Made by a program: the position numbers and the translations under genes. From contig JAQXZA010000012.1 of NCBI GenBank assembly GCA_029226955.1, positions 20,099 to 84,098 of the forward strand: DNA of 64,000 nt, written 5' to 3'. Source of the stretch: Clostridia bacterium. GTDB taxonomy: Bacteria; Bacillota; Clostridia; Oscillospirales; Acutalibacteraceae. Positions 47,094-56,177 of the stretch are shown one piece after another (position 1 is the stretch's first letter; every line of letters begins with the position of its first letter). Under the pieces are notes generated by a model. That model was not told where the DNA came from. It made no database searches and saw only the letters and a program-made list of their open reading frames with translations.

Positions 47094-49664
47094 CTAATCG
47101 AGTGTCCTCCAAGACATCAATTCTTCAATAGCATTTAATGAGTGCTGAATTGTAGATTGGTTATCTTCTAATTCTGTGATTTTCTCAGTTTCTTCCTTGA
47201 TCATATCAGACATATCTCTTAATTTAGGATTATATTCAGTGATATTTTCCTCAATAACAGCGGAAAGACTTTCTTTCCATGTCCTGAAACTGCTGTAACT
47301 GCTCTTGTTCATTTCAACTGCCATTTCTGTAATGACTTTGGATATTCTGTCGTTATAGCTGTTTGCAAGTTTTCGTATATTCAGCTTTTCGTCGTCAATT
47401 AAGCGTATTCCTAAAAGATTACCTCTTAAAAATCTTGCCTTTATGAATACATCATCTGCGTCATCGTTAAAGGAGAGGGGTTGATAGTTCATAATGATTT
47501 TTGAAAGCTCATCTCTCTGCGTAGAGGATAATGCATCTGAATCTGTTATAATGTCAACCAAAACATTTCTTAAAGATTGTGCATTCTGCTGCCAGTGCTC
47601 TTTTATTGAATTGCTGAGAATTTCCTGTGCAAGAATGGTATTCTTTTTATACTGCTCGATTACGATTTGTAAAAGCTTGTCAGAAGTTTCTTTATCAATC
47701 TCTTTTTCAGCAAGAGCTTTTTCGCTCTTGCTTTCTTTTAAAGTTGTATAGTCACGAACTAAATCATCTTTCATTTTGCCGATCCGATCTAAGAATTTAC
47801 CTTCACCACTGAAAATTTCTTTTATATTCTTCTTGGTGTTTAAGGAAATCTTATTTTTGGAGTCTTCATAATCTTTTTCCTGAATTGAAAAATGACGCTC
47901 TTCTGTATTTTCCTGGTGTAAAGTTTCAGTGATTTTTTCAAGTGCATTAACTTCATAGCGGAATGTCAGATTTTCAGAAATGAAAGATTTGATAAAAGAC
48001 TTTGATTCCTTGTCAAATTCGTATTCGGAATCTTCAGAAGTTTTTTTGAGATTATCGATTAAGATAGCCTTGGCATTTTCAAGTTCTTTGCGTCTTGCTT
48101 CACGCGTCCTCTTTAAAGACTCTGTTCTGGATACAATTCTTCTGTCTGTTTTTTCGATAACTTGTTTCAAAAACATATAAACCATCTGACATTTGTTATA
48201 TGCCGCGTGTTTGCTTGCAAAATTCTCCATTTCCTGCTCCACACAATACAGACCGCTGTTTGCATATATGAGGTTCGGACATTCTGAAGAATATTTCTCA
48301 ACATTTTTCTTTATCTGATATGGCATAATATTGTATTTATACAGAGTAGCATAGTCTTCATCTTCAGGATTATTATACATTTCCTGCTGCAAACGGTATA
48401 TTTTGCGATAATGATTATCCAAAAGAACTCCGTTATTTTTTGCACCTAATCCCATAATAGAAGAAACAAAGTATATTCCGCTTGCATACATTTTTTCAAT
48501 AGAGTTATATTCAAGTATTTTCTGTTCTTTTTTCTTTGAAAAGCCGCCTTCGTCCAAATCGGAAATGTCAGCCCTATTCATAATAATCATTGTAAAACGC
48601 TTGTCTAAAGCCTTAATGTTGAGTATTTTTTCACATAAACTTGCATTGTCTGTAGTATCAATGGACTCATAAGTCGAAACCCATACAGGAATACCATTAG
48701 AGAAACCTTCCAGTGCCTCTTCTAATACCTTTGTATGTTCTATGTTTGACTCAGAATTAGAACCCGGTGTATCAAATATAACAAAGTTATTATATGACTG
48801 ACCTAAAACACCGCATTTTGAAAAAGGAATTTCCAATTCAATGACATTACTTATAACAGTTTCATCTTTGTATTTTTTTTCATATCCGTTAATATGTTCA
48901 AGAGCAATTCTTACGAAAGCATTCATATTGTTTGTCTTGTTTTCTTTTATGGAATTAAAAATATCCTGAACAAGTTCATTTTCTACATTACCCGTCAAAA
49001 GACGATACTCCATTCCTTCAAAAAGAATTACAAACAATTCATTTTTGTATGAAAATTTTATTTTTGCATTATCAGGATACTTGGAACGCTCTATTTTATA
49101 TATTTTAGCTGTAACCGGGTCGCCACCGCTTGGTAATATCTCAGCACCAATAAGAGCATTAATAAAAGTTGACTTTCCAGCACTACAATTTCCAAATACA
49201 CATATAGGGATAATATCTTTAAGTGCATCAGATACCTTGTTCAAGTCTTTAAGAACATTCATATCATCTTTAATGATTTTTTCAATGATAGGTTGAACTG
49301 TTGAAAAAATTTCTTTTATCGGCTCAAATATAATTCTTGCATTTTCTAAAATATTCTGCGTTCTGGAAAGTACAATTTTATCATTGATACCATCTTCTTT
49401 GCATACATTTTCAACTTCGGTGTATTCGTCCTGTGTACCCTCAAATTGTATTTGTATTTTATCGCCGTCAATGTAATACTCTGTAATTATCGTATCAATT
49501 ATTTCTTTGATGCGAAAAGGAAGAAAGTTTCTTCCGGATTCGTACTCTCTCAACTTGCTGTTTATATTGCTTTCTTTTATATTTTCCCACTGATGAGATT
49601 GTTCTTTATAGCTGAAAAATTTAATTTCTCTTGTGTATGGATTACTGATAATTTTGATTATCAT
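47094..49664 (-). CDS. Dynamin-like large GTPase
   Basis: 856 residues from the ATG at 49664; 49673 and 49676 are alternative ATGs nearer the GGAG site, and the track start at 49760 is unlikely. GTPase motifs: G1 FGNCSAGKSTFINAL, a switch I Thr in GGDPVTAKIY, G3 VIFDTPGSNSESN and G4 IMNRADIS. The C-terminal half is long helices and coiled coil (ESLKRTREARRKELENAKAIL), as in bacterial dynamin-like proteins that remodel membranes. There is no clear paddle or TM helix. The HerA-like gene starts 11 bases later. A membrane-directed role in the same system is likely. Confidence 0.85.
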   Translation of the reverse strand: MIIKIISNPYTREIKFFSYKEQSHQWENIKESNINSKLREYESGRNFLPFRIKEIIDTIITEYYIDGDKIQIQFEGTQDEYTEVENVCKEDGINDKIVLSRTQNILENARIIFEPIKEIFSTVQPIIEKIIKDDMNVLKDLNKVSDALKDIIPICVFGNCSAGKSTFINALIGAEILPSGGDPVTAKIYKIERSKYPDNAKIKFSYKNELFVILFEGMEYRLLTGNVENELVQDIFNSIKENKTNNMNAFVRIALEHINGYEKKYKDETVISNVIELEIPFSKCGVLGQSYNNFVIFDTPGSNSESNIEHTKVLEEALEGFSNGIPVWVSTYESIDTTDNASLCEKILNIKALDKRFTMIIMNRADISDLDEGGFSKKKEQKILEYNSIEKMYASGIYFVSSIMGLGAKNNGVLLDNHYRKIYRLQQEMYNNPEDEDYATLYKYNIMPYQIKKNVEKYSSECPNLIYANSGLYCVEQEMENFASKHAAYNKCQMVYMFLKQVIEKTDRRIVSRTESLKRTREARRKELENAKAILIDNLKKTSEDSEYEFDKESKSFIKSFISENLTFRYEVNALEKITETLHQENTEERHFSIQEKDYEDSKNKISLNTKKNIKEIFSGEGKFLDRIGKMKDDLVRDYTTLKESKSEKALAEKEIDKETSDKLLQIVIEQYKKNTILAQEILSNSIKEHWQQNAQSLRNVLVDIITDSDALSSTQRDELSKIIMNYQPLSFNDDADDVFIKARFLRGNLLGIRLIDDEKLNIRKLANSYNDRISKVITEMAVEMNKSSYSSFRTWKESLSAVIEENITEYNPKLRDMSDMIKEETEKITELEDNQSTIQHSLNAIEELMSWRTLD

Positions 49665-49713
49665 AGCTTTCATCATCTCCAGAAATAATTTTAATATACA
49701 TAAATTTATTCTT

Positions 49714-49742
49714 ATAATATCACATTTTTCGTCCAATTGCAA
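49714..49742 (-). promoter_or_regulatory. Candidate promoter of the dynamin-HerA-toxin operon
   Basis: On the minus strand TTGCAA (49737-49742) and TATTAT (49714-49719) have a 17-base spacer and lie about 50 bases before the likely start. The 300-base divergent region 49665-49972 has no gene and serves both operons. Confidence 0.45.
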
Positions 49743-49902
49743 CAAATAAACTGGTGTCAAATGTAAATAATATGTTCTCGTTTTATCGACCTGATTTATT
49801 TCGCAAAAAAGATTCTGCTTTTTAAGAAAATACGGATTAAAATTTCGTTGATAATAAATGTATAATATTTTTAATGATGTTGTATTTTTTTTGATAAAAT
49901 TG

Positions 49903-49931
49903 TTGAATTATTGCGTAGTATGTGATATAAA
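49903..49931 (+). promoter_or_regulatory. Candidate promoter of the GrpE-like/HerA/Hsp70-like operon
   Basis: TTGAAT (49903-49908) and TATAAA (49926-49931) have a 17-base spacer and lie about 40 bases before the ATG at 49973. It points away from the minus-strand promoter in the same gap. Confidence 0.45.
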
Positions 49932-49972
49932 TAATATATAATGCTATATAAAATATTTCAGGGGGAATAAAT

Positions 49973-50854
49973 ATGGGTTTTAAGGAAAAAGAATTTAAAG
50001 AAAAACTTATGGTAGCTTTGGATGATCCCGAAGTAAAAAATAAGATTCGACAGATATTATCTTTAAATCAAGAAAATAGTAATAACTTTATAAATCACTA
50101 TCAATATGAAAGTCCTAAAAACAGTAACTTAATAAGTGAATATAAAGAAATTAAGCAAAATTATGATACACTGAAATCAAAATACGATGCACTACTAAGT
50201 AAATGTCAAAAATTAAAAAATCAGAATGATTCATTAGATAACAAAATACAAACTTTAAATAATAACATCAACGCAATTACAGAAGAAAAGAATAGTTATG
50301 AAGCAAGTTGTAAAAAACTTCGTCAAAATAATCAAAGCTTACAGGATAGTGTCAACGAAAAAGAAAACATTATATCTGAAATATCCGAAAAAGCTGAAAA
50401 GACAGCTCAGACTCTTAAAGGCTTTATAGCTGTATTTGGAGAACCTGCTGAATATTTTAAACGATACTTAAACATAAGACCTGATATACGAAGAATTTTG
50501 TCAACATTTATTTCTGATGAAAATGCAGTTTTATTTATTTCTTCATGTTCAAGGTTTGACAACCTTGAACGACTTTGGGATTATATTAAAACTATATTGT
50601 ATGATGAATCCTGTCTTGATGATGCCAAAATATTGTCAGATATTTTTTACTACTTTTTCGGTATTTTCAATCAGAGTATGAAAAACGCTTATTATGTTCT
50701 TGATGAAACAAGGATAGGTGACCGTTTTGATGATGAAAAGCACTCAAAAGGTCCGAACAGTAAAGCGTCTGGAACAATATCCAGAGTTTTGCTTAAAGGT
50801 TTTATATCAGTAAATACAGGGGATTATATTCGTCCGACCATAGTCGTAGTATAA
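49973..50854 (+). CDS. Coiled-coil protein with GrpE-like C-terminus
   Basis: 293 residues. Residues about 55-145 are a long coiled coil (LKSKYDALLSKCQKLKNQND and similar). A helical middle follows. The last 45 residues, GDRFDDEKHSKGPN, ASGTISRVLLKGFIS and GDYIRPTIVVV, follow the pattern of the GrpE beta-wing ('GD.FDP..H', 'GTI..VLQKGY', 'RVIRPA.VVV'). GrpE releases ADP from Hsp70, and an Hsp70-like gene ends this same operon, so I infer a dedicated exchange-factor-like role. The protein is longer and more diverged than true GrpE, so the match needs a profile search. An AGGGGGAA site precedes the ATG. Confidence 0.6.
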   Translation: MGFKEKEFKEKLMVALDDPEVKNKIRQILSLNQENSNNFINHYQYESPKNSNLISEYKEIKQNYDTLKSKYDALLSKCQKLKNQNDSLDNKIQTLNNNINAITEEKNSYEASCKKLRQNNQSLQDSVNEKENIISEISEKAEKTAQTLKGFIAVFGEPAEYFKRYLNIRPDIRRILSTFISDENAVLFISSCSRFDNLERLWDYIKTILYDESCLDDAKILSDIFYYFFGIFNQSMKNAYYVLDETRIGDRFDDEKHSKGPNSKASGTISRVLLKGFISVNTGDYIRPTIVVV

Positions 50855-50873
50855 AATACAGGAGATGTATAAA

Positions 50874-53800
50874 TTGAATACTAATGATTTTGTAAAAAAA
50901 TATCTTTCCAGTACCAACCTTATGTATGTATCGGATAAGATAAGTATTGATTCATCTGAAGAAATAGACTTGATGCATTTATGCCTGTACCGTGTTAATG
51001 AAGTCTGTTTTGACGATAAAGCTCCAAGAAAAGAAGCACTGGAAAATGTAATGACTTCTTTAAGAATTCCGGGCATAAATGTTGTCTTTCTGATTGTAGG
51101 CGAAAAAGATAATGTAAGTTTCTATTATGGTGTTTCAAAAGATAAAACATCGGATTTTAAACAGGAACTCGGCATTTATGAAATAGGAAATACTATTCTT
51201 CAGCCAGCAATATTGGGTAATTTCAGGGGCAGTAAAGTTTCTGAGATAGATCCAGATCAAAAGAAGAAAATACTCGAACAAATTAACAGTCTGAAATACG
51301 GCAGAGTTATCGAGGGAGTTCCGGGTGCAAACAAAGATGATGAAAAATTTCAGGGCATTGACCGACTTGTAAATGTTATGTACGGTTCTGAATTTTGCTT
51401 TATGATTATTGCAAAACCACTTGAACTTGATTCTATACTTGATTTGCAGGAAAATCTGTACCACTTATATACTGATATATTATCTCCGCTCGCAAAAATG
51501 AATATACAGTCAAGCAGCGGTGAAAGCAACGGCACTTCTACAAGCCATACAGAAGGTGAATCAAAAGGCGAAAATAACAGTTCAACAGATTCTTCCGGAA
51601 CAAGTCACTCGGATTCAGATGGAACCAACACATCTGATTCAAAAAGCGAAAATGATTCAGACTCAAAAAATCGAAGTGATTCTTCAAGTGAAGAAACAGG
51701 AAGCAGTTCTACATCTCACTCCACTCAGGAAGGAACATCACACACAAGGGGTCGTAGTAAAACAACCGGAACAAGTGAAAGCCACACAGACGGAACAAAT
51801 ACAGGACATTCGGATACCAAAGGAACATCAACCGGTTCAAGCAAAAGTGACACAACATCTGACAGTAAAACAAAATCTACTTCCAGTAATACATCATTTG
51901 AAATTAACAACAAGGAAGTTCAGGACTGGATTAAATATCTTGACGAGGTGCTTTTTCCAAGAATTGATTACGGTAAGGGCAAAGGTCTGTTTATTACTTC
52001 AATGGCTGTATTTGCAAATAATAAGAGCGTCCTTGAAAAATTACAGAATACTGTTATAGCACTCTATTCGGGAGAAAACGGCAACAGAGTTCCACTGAAA
52101 GCTACGGATATGAATGATTTGTCAACTCAGATGGTAAAGTCATTCTGTTTGCCGCAAGGAAAAATCTATTTTACAAATCCTGATGATGAATTAAAAGCAC
52201 GAATTGCAATGTCGCAATATATAGATAAAACGGGAAATGCATATCTCGGAAACTGGATTACAACAAATGAATTGGGACTTATTGCAGGACTTCCACAAAA
52301 AGAAATTGTAGGTCTGGCACTCAAAGAAGAAGTAGAATTTGGTCTTAATACCGACAACAGCATAAAAGATGAAAACAAAATTGAGCTTGGTCATCTTATT
52401 CAGAACGGAAATATTCTTGAATACAATAATGTATATCTTGATAAATCCGTTCTTGACCAGCATATATTTGTTTCGGGAGTTACAGGAAGCGGAAAGACAA
52501 CAACCTGTCAGCAGATATTAAATAAAAGTAATCTGCCATTTCTGGTAGTTGAACCGGCAAAAACAGAGTACAGAATAATGAAGAAAGATTATAACGATCT
52601 TCTTGTTTTTACGATAGGAAACAATAATGTTGCACCGCTCAAAATGAATCCGTTTGTTTTTTATCGGCACGAAAGTATAACATCAAGAGTCGATATGCTT
52701 AAAGCCTGTATAGAATCTGCCTTTGAAATGGAAGCTGCCATACCGCAGATTATCGAATCCGCTATGTATAAAAGCTATGAGGACTACGGCTGGAACATTT
52801 CGACAAATCAGAACAGTATGTTTGATGACCCGTTTGAAGACGGTTCAGAAGCATTTCCTACACTTGATGACCTTATACGAAACACTAAAATTGTAGTTGA
52901 GGAACAGGGCTTTGATGCAAGATTAAAAAATGACTACATAGGTTCAATCAATGCAAGACTTTTAGGACTGCTTGCAGGAAACAAAGGACAAATGCTTAAT
53001 ACACATCAGTCAATAGATTTTGTGGATTTGCTTGATAAGCGTGTTGTTTTTGAGCTTGAAGATATACGAAGTGCGTCTGAAAAATCTCTTATTATGGGCT
53101 TTATACTCATAAACCTTTCCGAAGCGATAAAAGAGAAGTATCGTCAGTCAGGTGCATTTAAACACATTACGCTTATTGAAGAAGCACACAGACTTTTAAG
53201 CAAATGTTTGCCAGGTGACGATCCGAATAAAAAGCACGGTGTTGAAATGTTTTCAGATATGCTTGCTGAAATACGCAAATACGGAGAATCGCTTGTTATT
53301 GTTGACCAGATACCGAATAAGCTGACTCCTGAAGTTCTGAAAAACACAAACACAAAAATCATTCACAGGATTTTCGCATCAGATGATAAGGATGCTATCG
53401 GAAATACTGTAATGCTTGATGATTCTCAAAAGAAGTTCCTGTCAAATCTTAAAACAGGGGAAGCAATCTTCTTTTCAAACGGATTTGACAAAGCGGTTCA
53501 GATTAAAATCAATCCGTCTTACAATACATCAGATAAAGTTATTGATGATTCTGAAATTATTGATACGGTGAGAGATTATTATTCAGTACATTACAAGAAA
53601 AATCTGATTATGGGTCTTAAACTTTTTGACGGTAAACCATCAGTCGATGAATATAACAGCATTAAACTGTTAAGTGACGGACTGGCTGATGAATACTGGA
53701 AATATGTAGTCAAATACAATGTTCCACTGAAAATCAAAAAGGAAATCAAAGCCGTTATGAATAGAATTGGTTCAGACAGATTTAATGAGTATCTTTGGGA

Positions 53801-53948
53801 GTATATTATATGCAAGCAAAAGTATTTATTACATCAGGCGAAAAACGGCAGACAAATACTTAACAACATTATTACTGACAGTTTGTCAGATAACGATACT
53901 TTGAACGAATTTTCAAAATATTTCAAAAAACAATCAGGAGGAATTTAA
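50874..53948 (+). CDS. HerA/FtsK-like ATPase with Ser-rich linker (copy 2)
   Basis: 1024 residues from the TTG at 50874, 9 bases after CAGGAG; the ATG at 50865 touches that site and is unlikely. An N-terminal domain (about 1-210) is followed by roughly 130 residues of almost pure Ser/Thr/Gly/Asp/Glu (SSTDSSGTSHSDSDGT and similar). The ATPase core has Walker A VSGVTGSGKTTTCQQI near 535, VEPAKTEYRIM, Walker B ITLIEEAHRLL near 765 and AEIRKYGESLVIVDQIP. The order and motifs match the minus-strand HerA-like protein, so they are paralogues that may form a mixed or paired ring. Confidence 0.82.
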   Translation: MNTNDFVKKYLSSTNLMYVSDKISIDSSEEIDLMHLCLYRVNEVCFDDKAPRKEALENVMTSLRIPGINVVFLIVGEKDNVSFYYGVSKDKTSDFKQELGIYEIGNTILQPAILGNFRGSKVSEIDPDQKKKILEQINSLKYGRVIEGVPGANKDDEKFQGIDRLVNVMYGSEFCFMIIAKPLELDSILDLQENLYHLYTDILSPLAKMNIQSSSGESNGTSTSHTEGESKGENNSSTDSSGTSHSDSDGTNTSDSKSENDSDSKNRSDSSSEETGSSSTSHSTQEGTSHTRGRSKTTGTSESHTDGTNTGHSDTKGTSTGSSKSDTTSDSKTKSTSSNTSFEINNKEVQDWIKYLDEVLFPRIDYGKGKGLFITSMAVFANNKSVLEKLQNTVIALYSGENGNRVPLKATDMNDLSTQMVKSFCLPQGKIYFTNPDDELKARIAMSQYIDKTGNAYLGNWITTNELGLIAGLPQKEIVGLALKEEVEFGLNTDNSIKDENKIELGHLIQNGNILEYNNVYLDKSVLDQHIFVSGVTGSGKTTTCQQILNKSNLPFLVVEPAKTEYRIMKKDYNDLLVFTIGNNNVAPLKMNPFVFYRHESITSRVDMLKACIESAFEMEAAIPQIIESAMYKSYEDYGWNISTNQNSMFDDPFEDGSEAFPTLDDLIRNTKIVVEEQGFDARLKNDYIGSINARLLGLLAGNKGQMLNTHQSIDFVDLLDKRVVFELEDIRSASEKSLIMGFILINLSEAIKEKYRQSGAFKHITLIEEAHRLLSKCLPGDDPNKKHGVEMFSDMLAEIRKYGESLVIVDQIPNKLTPEVLKNTNTKIIHRIFASDDKDAIGNTVMLDDSQKKFLSNLKTGEAIFFSNGFDKAVQIKINPSYNTSDKVIDDSEIIDTVRDYYSVHYKKNLIMGLKLFDGKPSVDEYNSIKLLSDGLADEYWKYVVKYNVPLKIKKEIKAVMNRIGSDRFNEYLWEYIICKQKYLLHQAKNGRQILNNIITDSLSDNDTLNEFSKYFKKQSGGI

Positions 53949-53949
53949 A

Positions 53950-54684
53950 ATGGGTATTTTTGGTAGTATAGTAAGTGGTATAGGCAGTGCACTCAGTAGT
54001 GTAGGACATGCAATATGCAGCGGCATATCTCATATATGCGGTGGATTAGGAAAACTTGGAAGTGGTATTTCCAGCTTTGCAGAAAAAGCTATCGGAATAG
54101 GGGAGAAATTTTTTCCGCATTTAGAAACACTGGAAGTTCTTAAATTGGCTGTTCATATTATTGTTACAATAGCTGAAGCATTGGGACTTAAAGAAAAAGA
54201 AAAAGACTCTCCTGAAGAAATAGCTATGAAAGCAGAAGAAGCAGATAAAAAGCCGGAGGATTTTGAATCTACGGAAGCATACATCAAATACCTCCAAAAC
54301 GAAATTCAGCTTGACAAAGAAAAAATGGAAAAACTTACTCCTGAGGAAAAAACCGAATATGCAGTAGTAGGTTCAGCAATTTATCTTAAAGCGGCTGCTG
54401 AAAAGTTAGGTGTTGAACCGATTGACGCTCCTATTATTATGGATTTTGCAAAAGCAGGTATAGATCCGAAAGAAATGGTCAGTATTATCAAGGAGCTTAA
54501 AAACAATGGCATAACAGATACAAAGTCAATAAGCGATTATCTTCACGGTCATGCACAGGATCTTAATACATCTGAAAAAGTCGAAAAATCCATTTTTGAC
54601 GGTATCAAAAATATGAACCCTGATATGTCGAAAAAAGATGTTTATGATAAAATTTCCGACATAGAAAATGCAGTAGGATACTGA
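53950..54684 (+). CDS. Gly/Ser/Ile-rich amphipathic N-terminus protein (244 aa)
   Basis: Family not recognised. The first 45 residues, GIFGSIVSGIGSALSSVGHA then ICSGISHICGGLGKLGSGISSF, form a repeated small-hydrophobic pattern suited to an amphipathic or membrane-inserting segment. A second hydrophobic helix (LKLAVHIIVTIAEALGL) follows. The remaining 160 residues are charged and helical (SPEEIAMKAEEADKKPEDFE; EAYIKYLQNEIQLDKEKMEKL). It starts 1 base after the HerA-like gene with a strong AGGAGG site. It may be the membrane pore or substrate of the neighbouring ATPases; this is a guess. Confidence 0.6.
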   Translation: MGIFGSIVSGIGSALSSVGHAICSGISHICGGLGKLGSGISSFAEKAIGIGEKFFPHLETLEVLKLAVHIIVTIAEALGLKEKEKDSPEEIAMKAEEADKKPEDFESTEAYIKYLQNEIQLDKEKMEKLTPEEKTEYAVVGSAIYLKAAAEKLGVEPIDAPIIMDFAKAGIDPKEMVSIIKELKNNGITDTKSISDYLHGHAQDLNTSEKVEKSIFDGIKNMNPDMSKKDVYDKISDIENAVGY

Positions 54685-54694
54685 GGTGAATTAA

Positions 54695-55222
54695 ATGACT
54701 GAATATAAGCCGTCGATAATGAGATGTCTTTTTCTGAAAATCAAGAGTGATGTTTTTACTGTTATCTTTACGGATACATATCACATACTTACTTTCGATG
54801 GAGAAAAATACACAACATACAACAATAAATTCTGGGAACGCTTTAAAAATCGTGTATCTTACCTTAATGAACAAGAAAATGACTTTTGCTTTGTTTCAGA
54901 CGATGAAAAATGGGATATTCCGGAATGGATAACAAAGTCAGCATGTAATACCACTGAATCTATGTGGAACTACAACACGCTTGCTGACGCTTTGAATGTT
55001 TTACAGCTTAACTGTAATATGTACATAAAGGATTTGTACGGTGACACAGTATATAACTATCGTTCAACTTTTCCTGAGAAAAAATATGAGCTTAAAATAA
55101 ACTATATGGCAAAGCAAAAAAATAAAGATAATACAAAACGCAATAATAATTCAGGTGTTTCAGAATTTGAGCGATATTTCCGCAATGCACTGATTAAGGA
55201 TAAAGAAAGGAACAAAATCTAA
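54695..55222 (+). CDS. Hypothetical protein (175 aa)
   Basis: No family recognised. It is a mixed alpha/beta protein rich in aromatic residues (TDTYHILTFDGEKYTTYNNKF, DDEKWDIPEWI), with a Lys/Asn-rich basic tail (KQKNKDNTKRNNNSG). No signal peptide or transmembrane segment is seen. Its stop (TAA, 55220-55222) directly abuts the ATG of the Hsp70-like gene, so the two are translated together. It could be an adaptor or co-chaperone for that protein, by position only. Confidence 0.55.
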   Translation: MTEYKPSIMRCLFLKIKSDVFTVIFTDTYHILTFDGEKYTTYNNKFWERFKNRVSYLNEQENDFCFVSDDEKWDIPEWITKSACNTTESMWNYNTLADALNVLQLNCNMYIKDLYGDTVYNYRSTFPEKKYELKINYMAKQKNKDNTKRNNNSGVSEFERYFRNALIKDKERNKI

Positions 55223-56177
55223 ATGGATACAAATAAGGTTACAAGAGTCGAACTTAAAGGAAGTATATTGAACAATATTTCAAATGCATTTTATATAAAT
55301 TTATTAAGGGAAATGCTAAATAATATTATCACTTCCACTTTTGACACGGTATTCAGTCAGAAGTGGGTGCCTGTTAGCGGTCACTACTATACACCACGGG
55401 TTGGTTTGTTTGTCGAAAAAGCAAACAGTTACCCTAATTCCGGTTATTCACGTTCAGCACTCTTTGATATTGCAACAAGAGAAATGAGTGAGAAAGAAGT
55501 AACTAATCTTTTTAAAATAAACAAAGCGGATTGTCCGATAACGAATGCTATTAAAGCTTCATACTCATATAGAGGTCATCACTATATTCAATTCGAGTCG
55601 GGAAGTTTAATATTTGAAAGTGGAGAGAGTAGTAGTTGGCGTGACAACGATTGCATAAAAATTGCAACGGCTGTGTGTTCAAAAACAAAGTTCAAACAAT
55701 TAGTTCTGTCAGGAAAAATCCGTCTTGAAGGCAGTGATTATAAAACTATAAATGATATTATCGATTTTATGGTTAAAAAATCCACTGACATTGATAATAT
55801 GGACAGTAATGATTTAATGGTACTGGCTAAAAACCTGAAAATAGATAAAACCGCATTACAACAAACAAACGAAATGATAAAAAAGGGCATAAAGCTTGGT
55901 GTAAATGCGGAGGAATTTTTCAAAAATGAAATACTTTCTTGTGATGAAAAAAGAGCGGAACTTGAAAAATATGATTCAAAATGCCTTGAAGATGTTAATC
56001 TCGGTCACTGGGAACTCTGGAATAATAATCTGAAAAATGCTGTTATTACCGCTGATTTAACTACTCCTCTTATAGCAAGAAATCCTGTTTCTGATGTTCA
56101 TTATGACGGAATAATAGGTATAGACTTTGGTACAAAAAGCACAATAGTATCCTGCCAGAACGGTAAAAACAAAACTA
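55223..56177 (+). pseudogene. Hsp70-like ATPase, 5' part (split by IS630)
   Basis: Encodes residues 1-318 of a protein of about 965 residues. The first 295 residues are an N-terminal extension of unknown fold (MDTNKVTRVELKGSILNN; ASYSYRGHHYIQFESGSLIF), absent from ordinary DnaK. The actin-type phosphate-1 loop DGIIGIDFGTKSTIVSCQ follows, where Hsp70 proteins normally start. The frame is then cut by the IS at 56178 and ends 6 codons into it. Joining 56177 to 57461 restores NKTRLLRIGIGQ without any gap. In the present state the truncated product lacks almost all of the ATPase. Confidence 0.85.

Noticed and set aside
51500-51900. Ser-rich linkers as DNA tandem repeats
   Set aside because: Codons and unit lengths vary; no fixed-period repeat is visible at the DNA level.
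51520-52059. 179-codon ORF inside the Ser-rich linker region
   Set aside because: It is a frame shadow of the repetitive AGT/TCA-rich linker, Gln/Thr-rich without structure.
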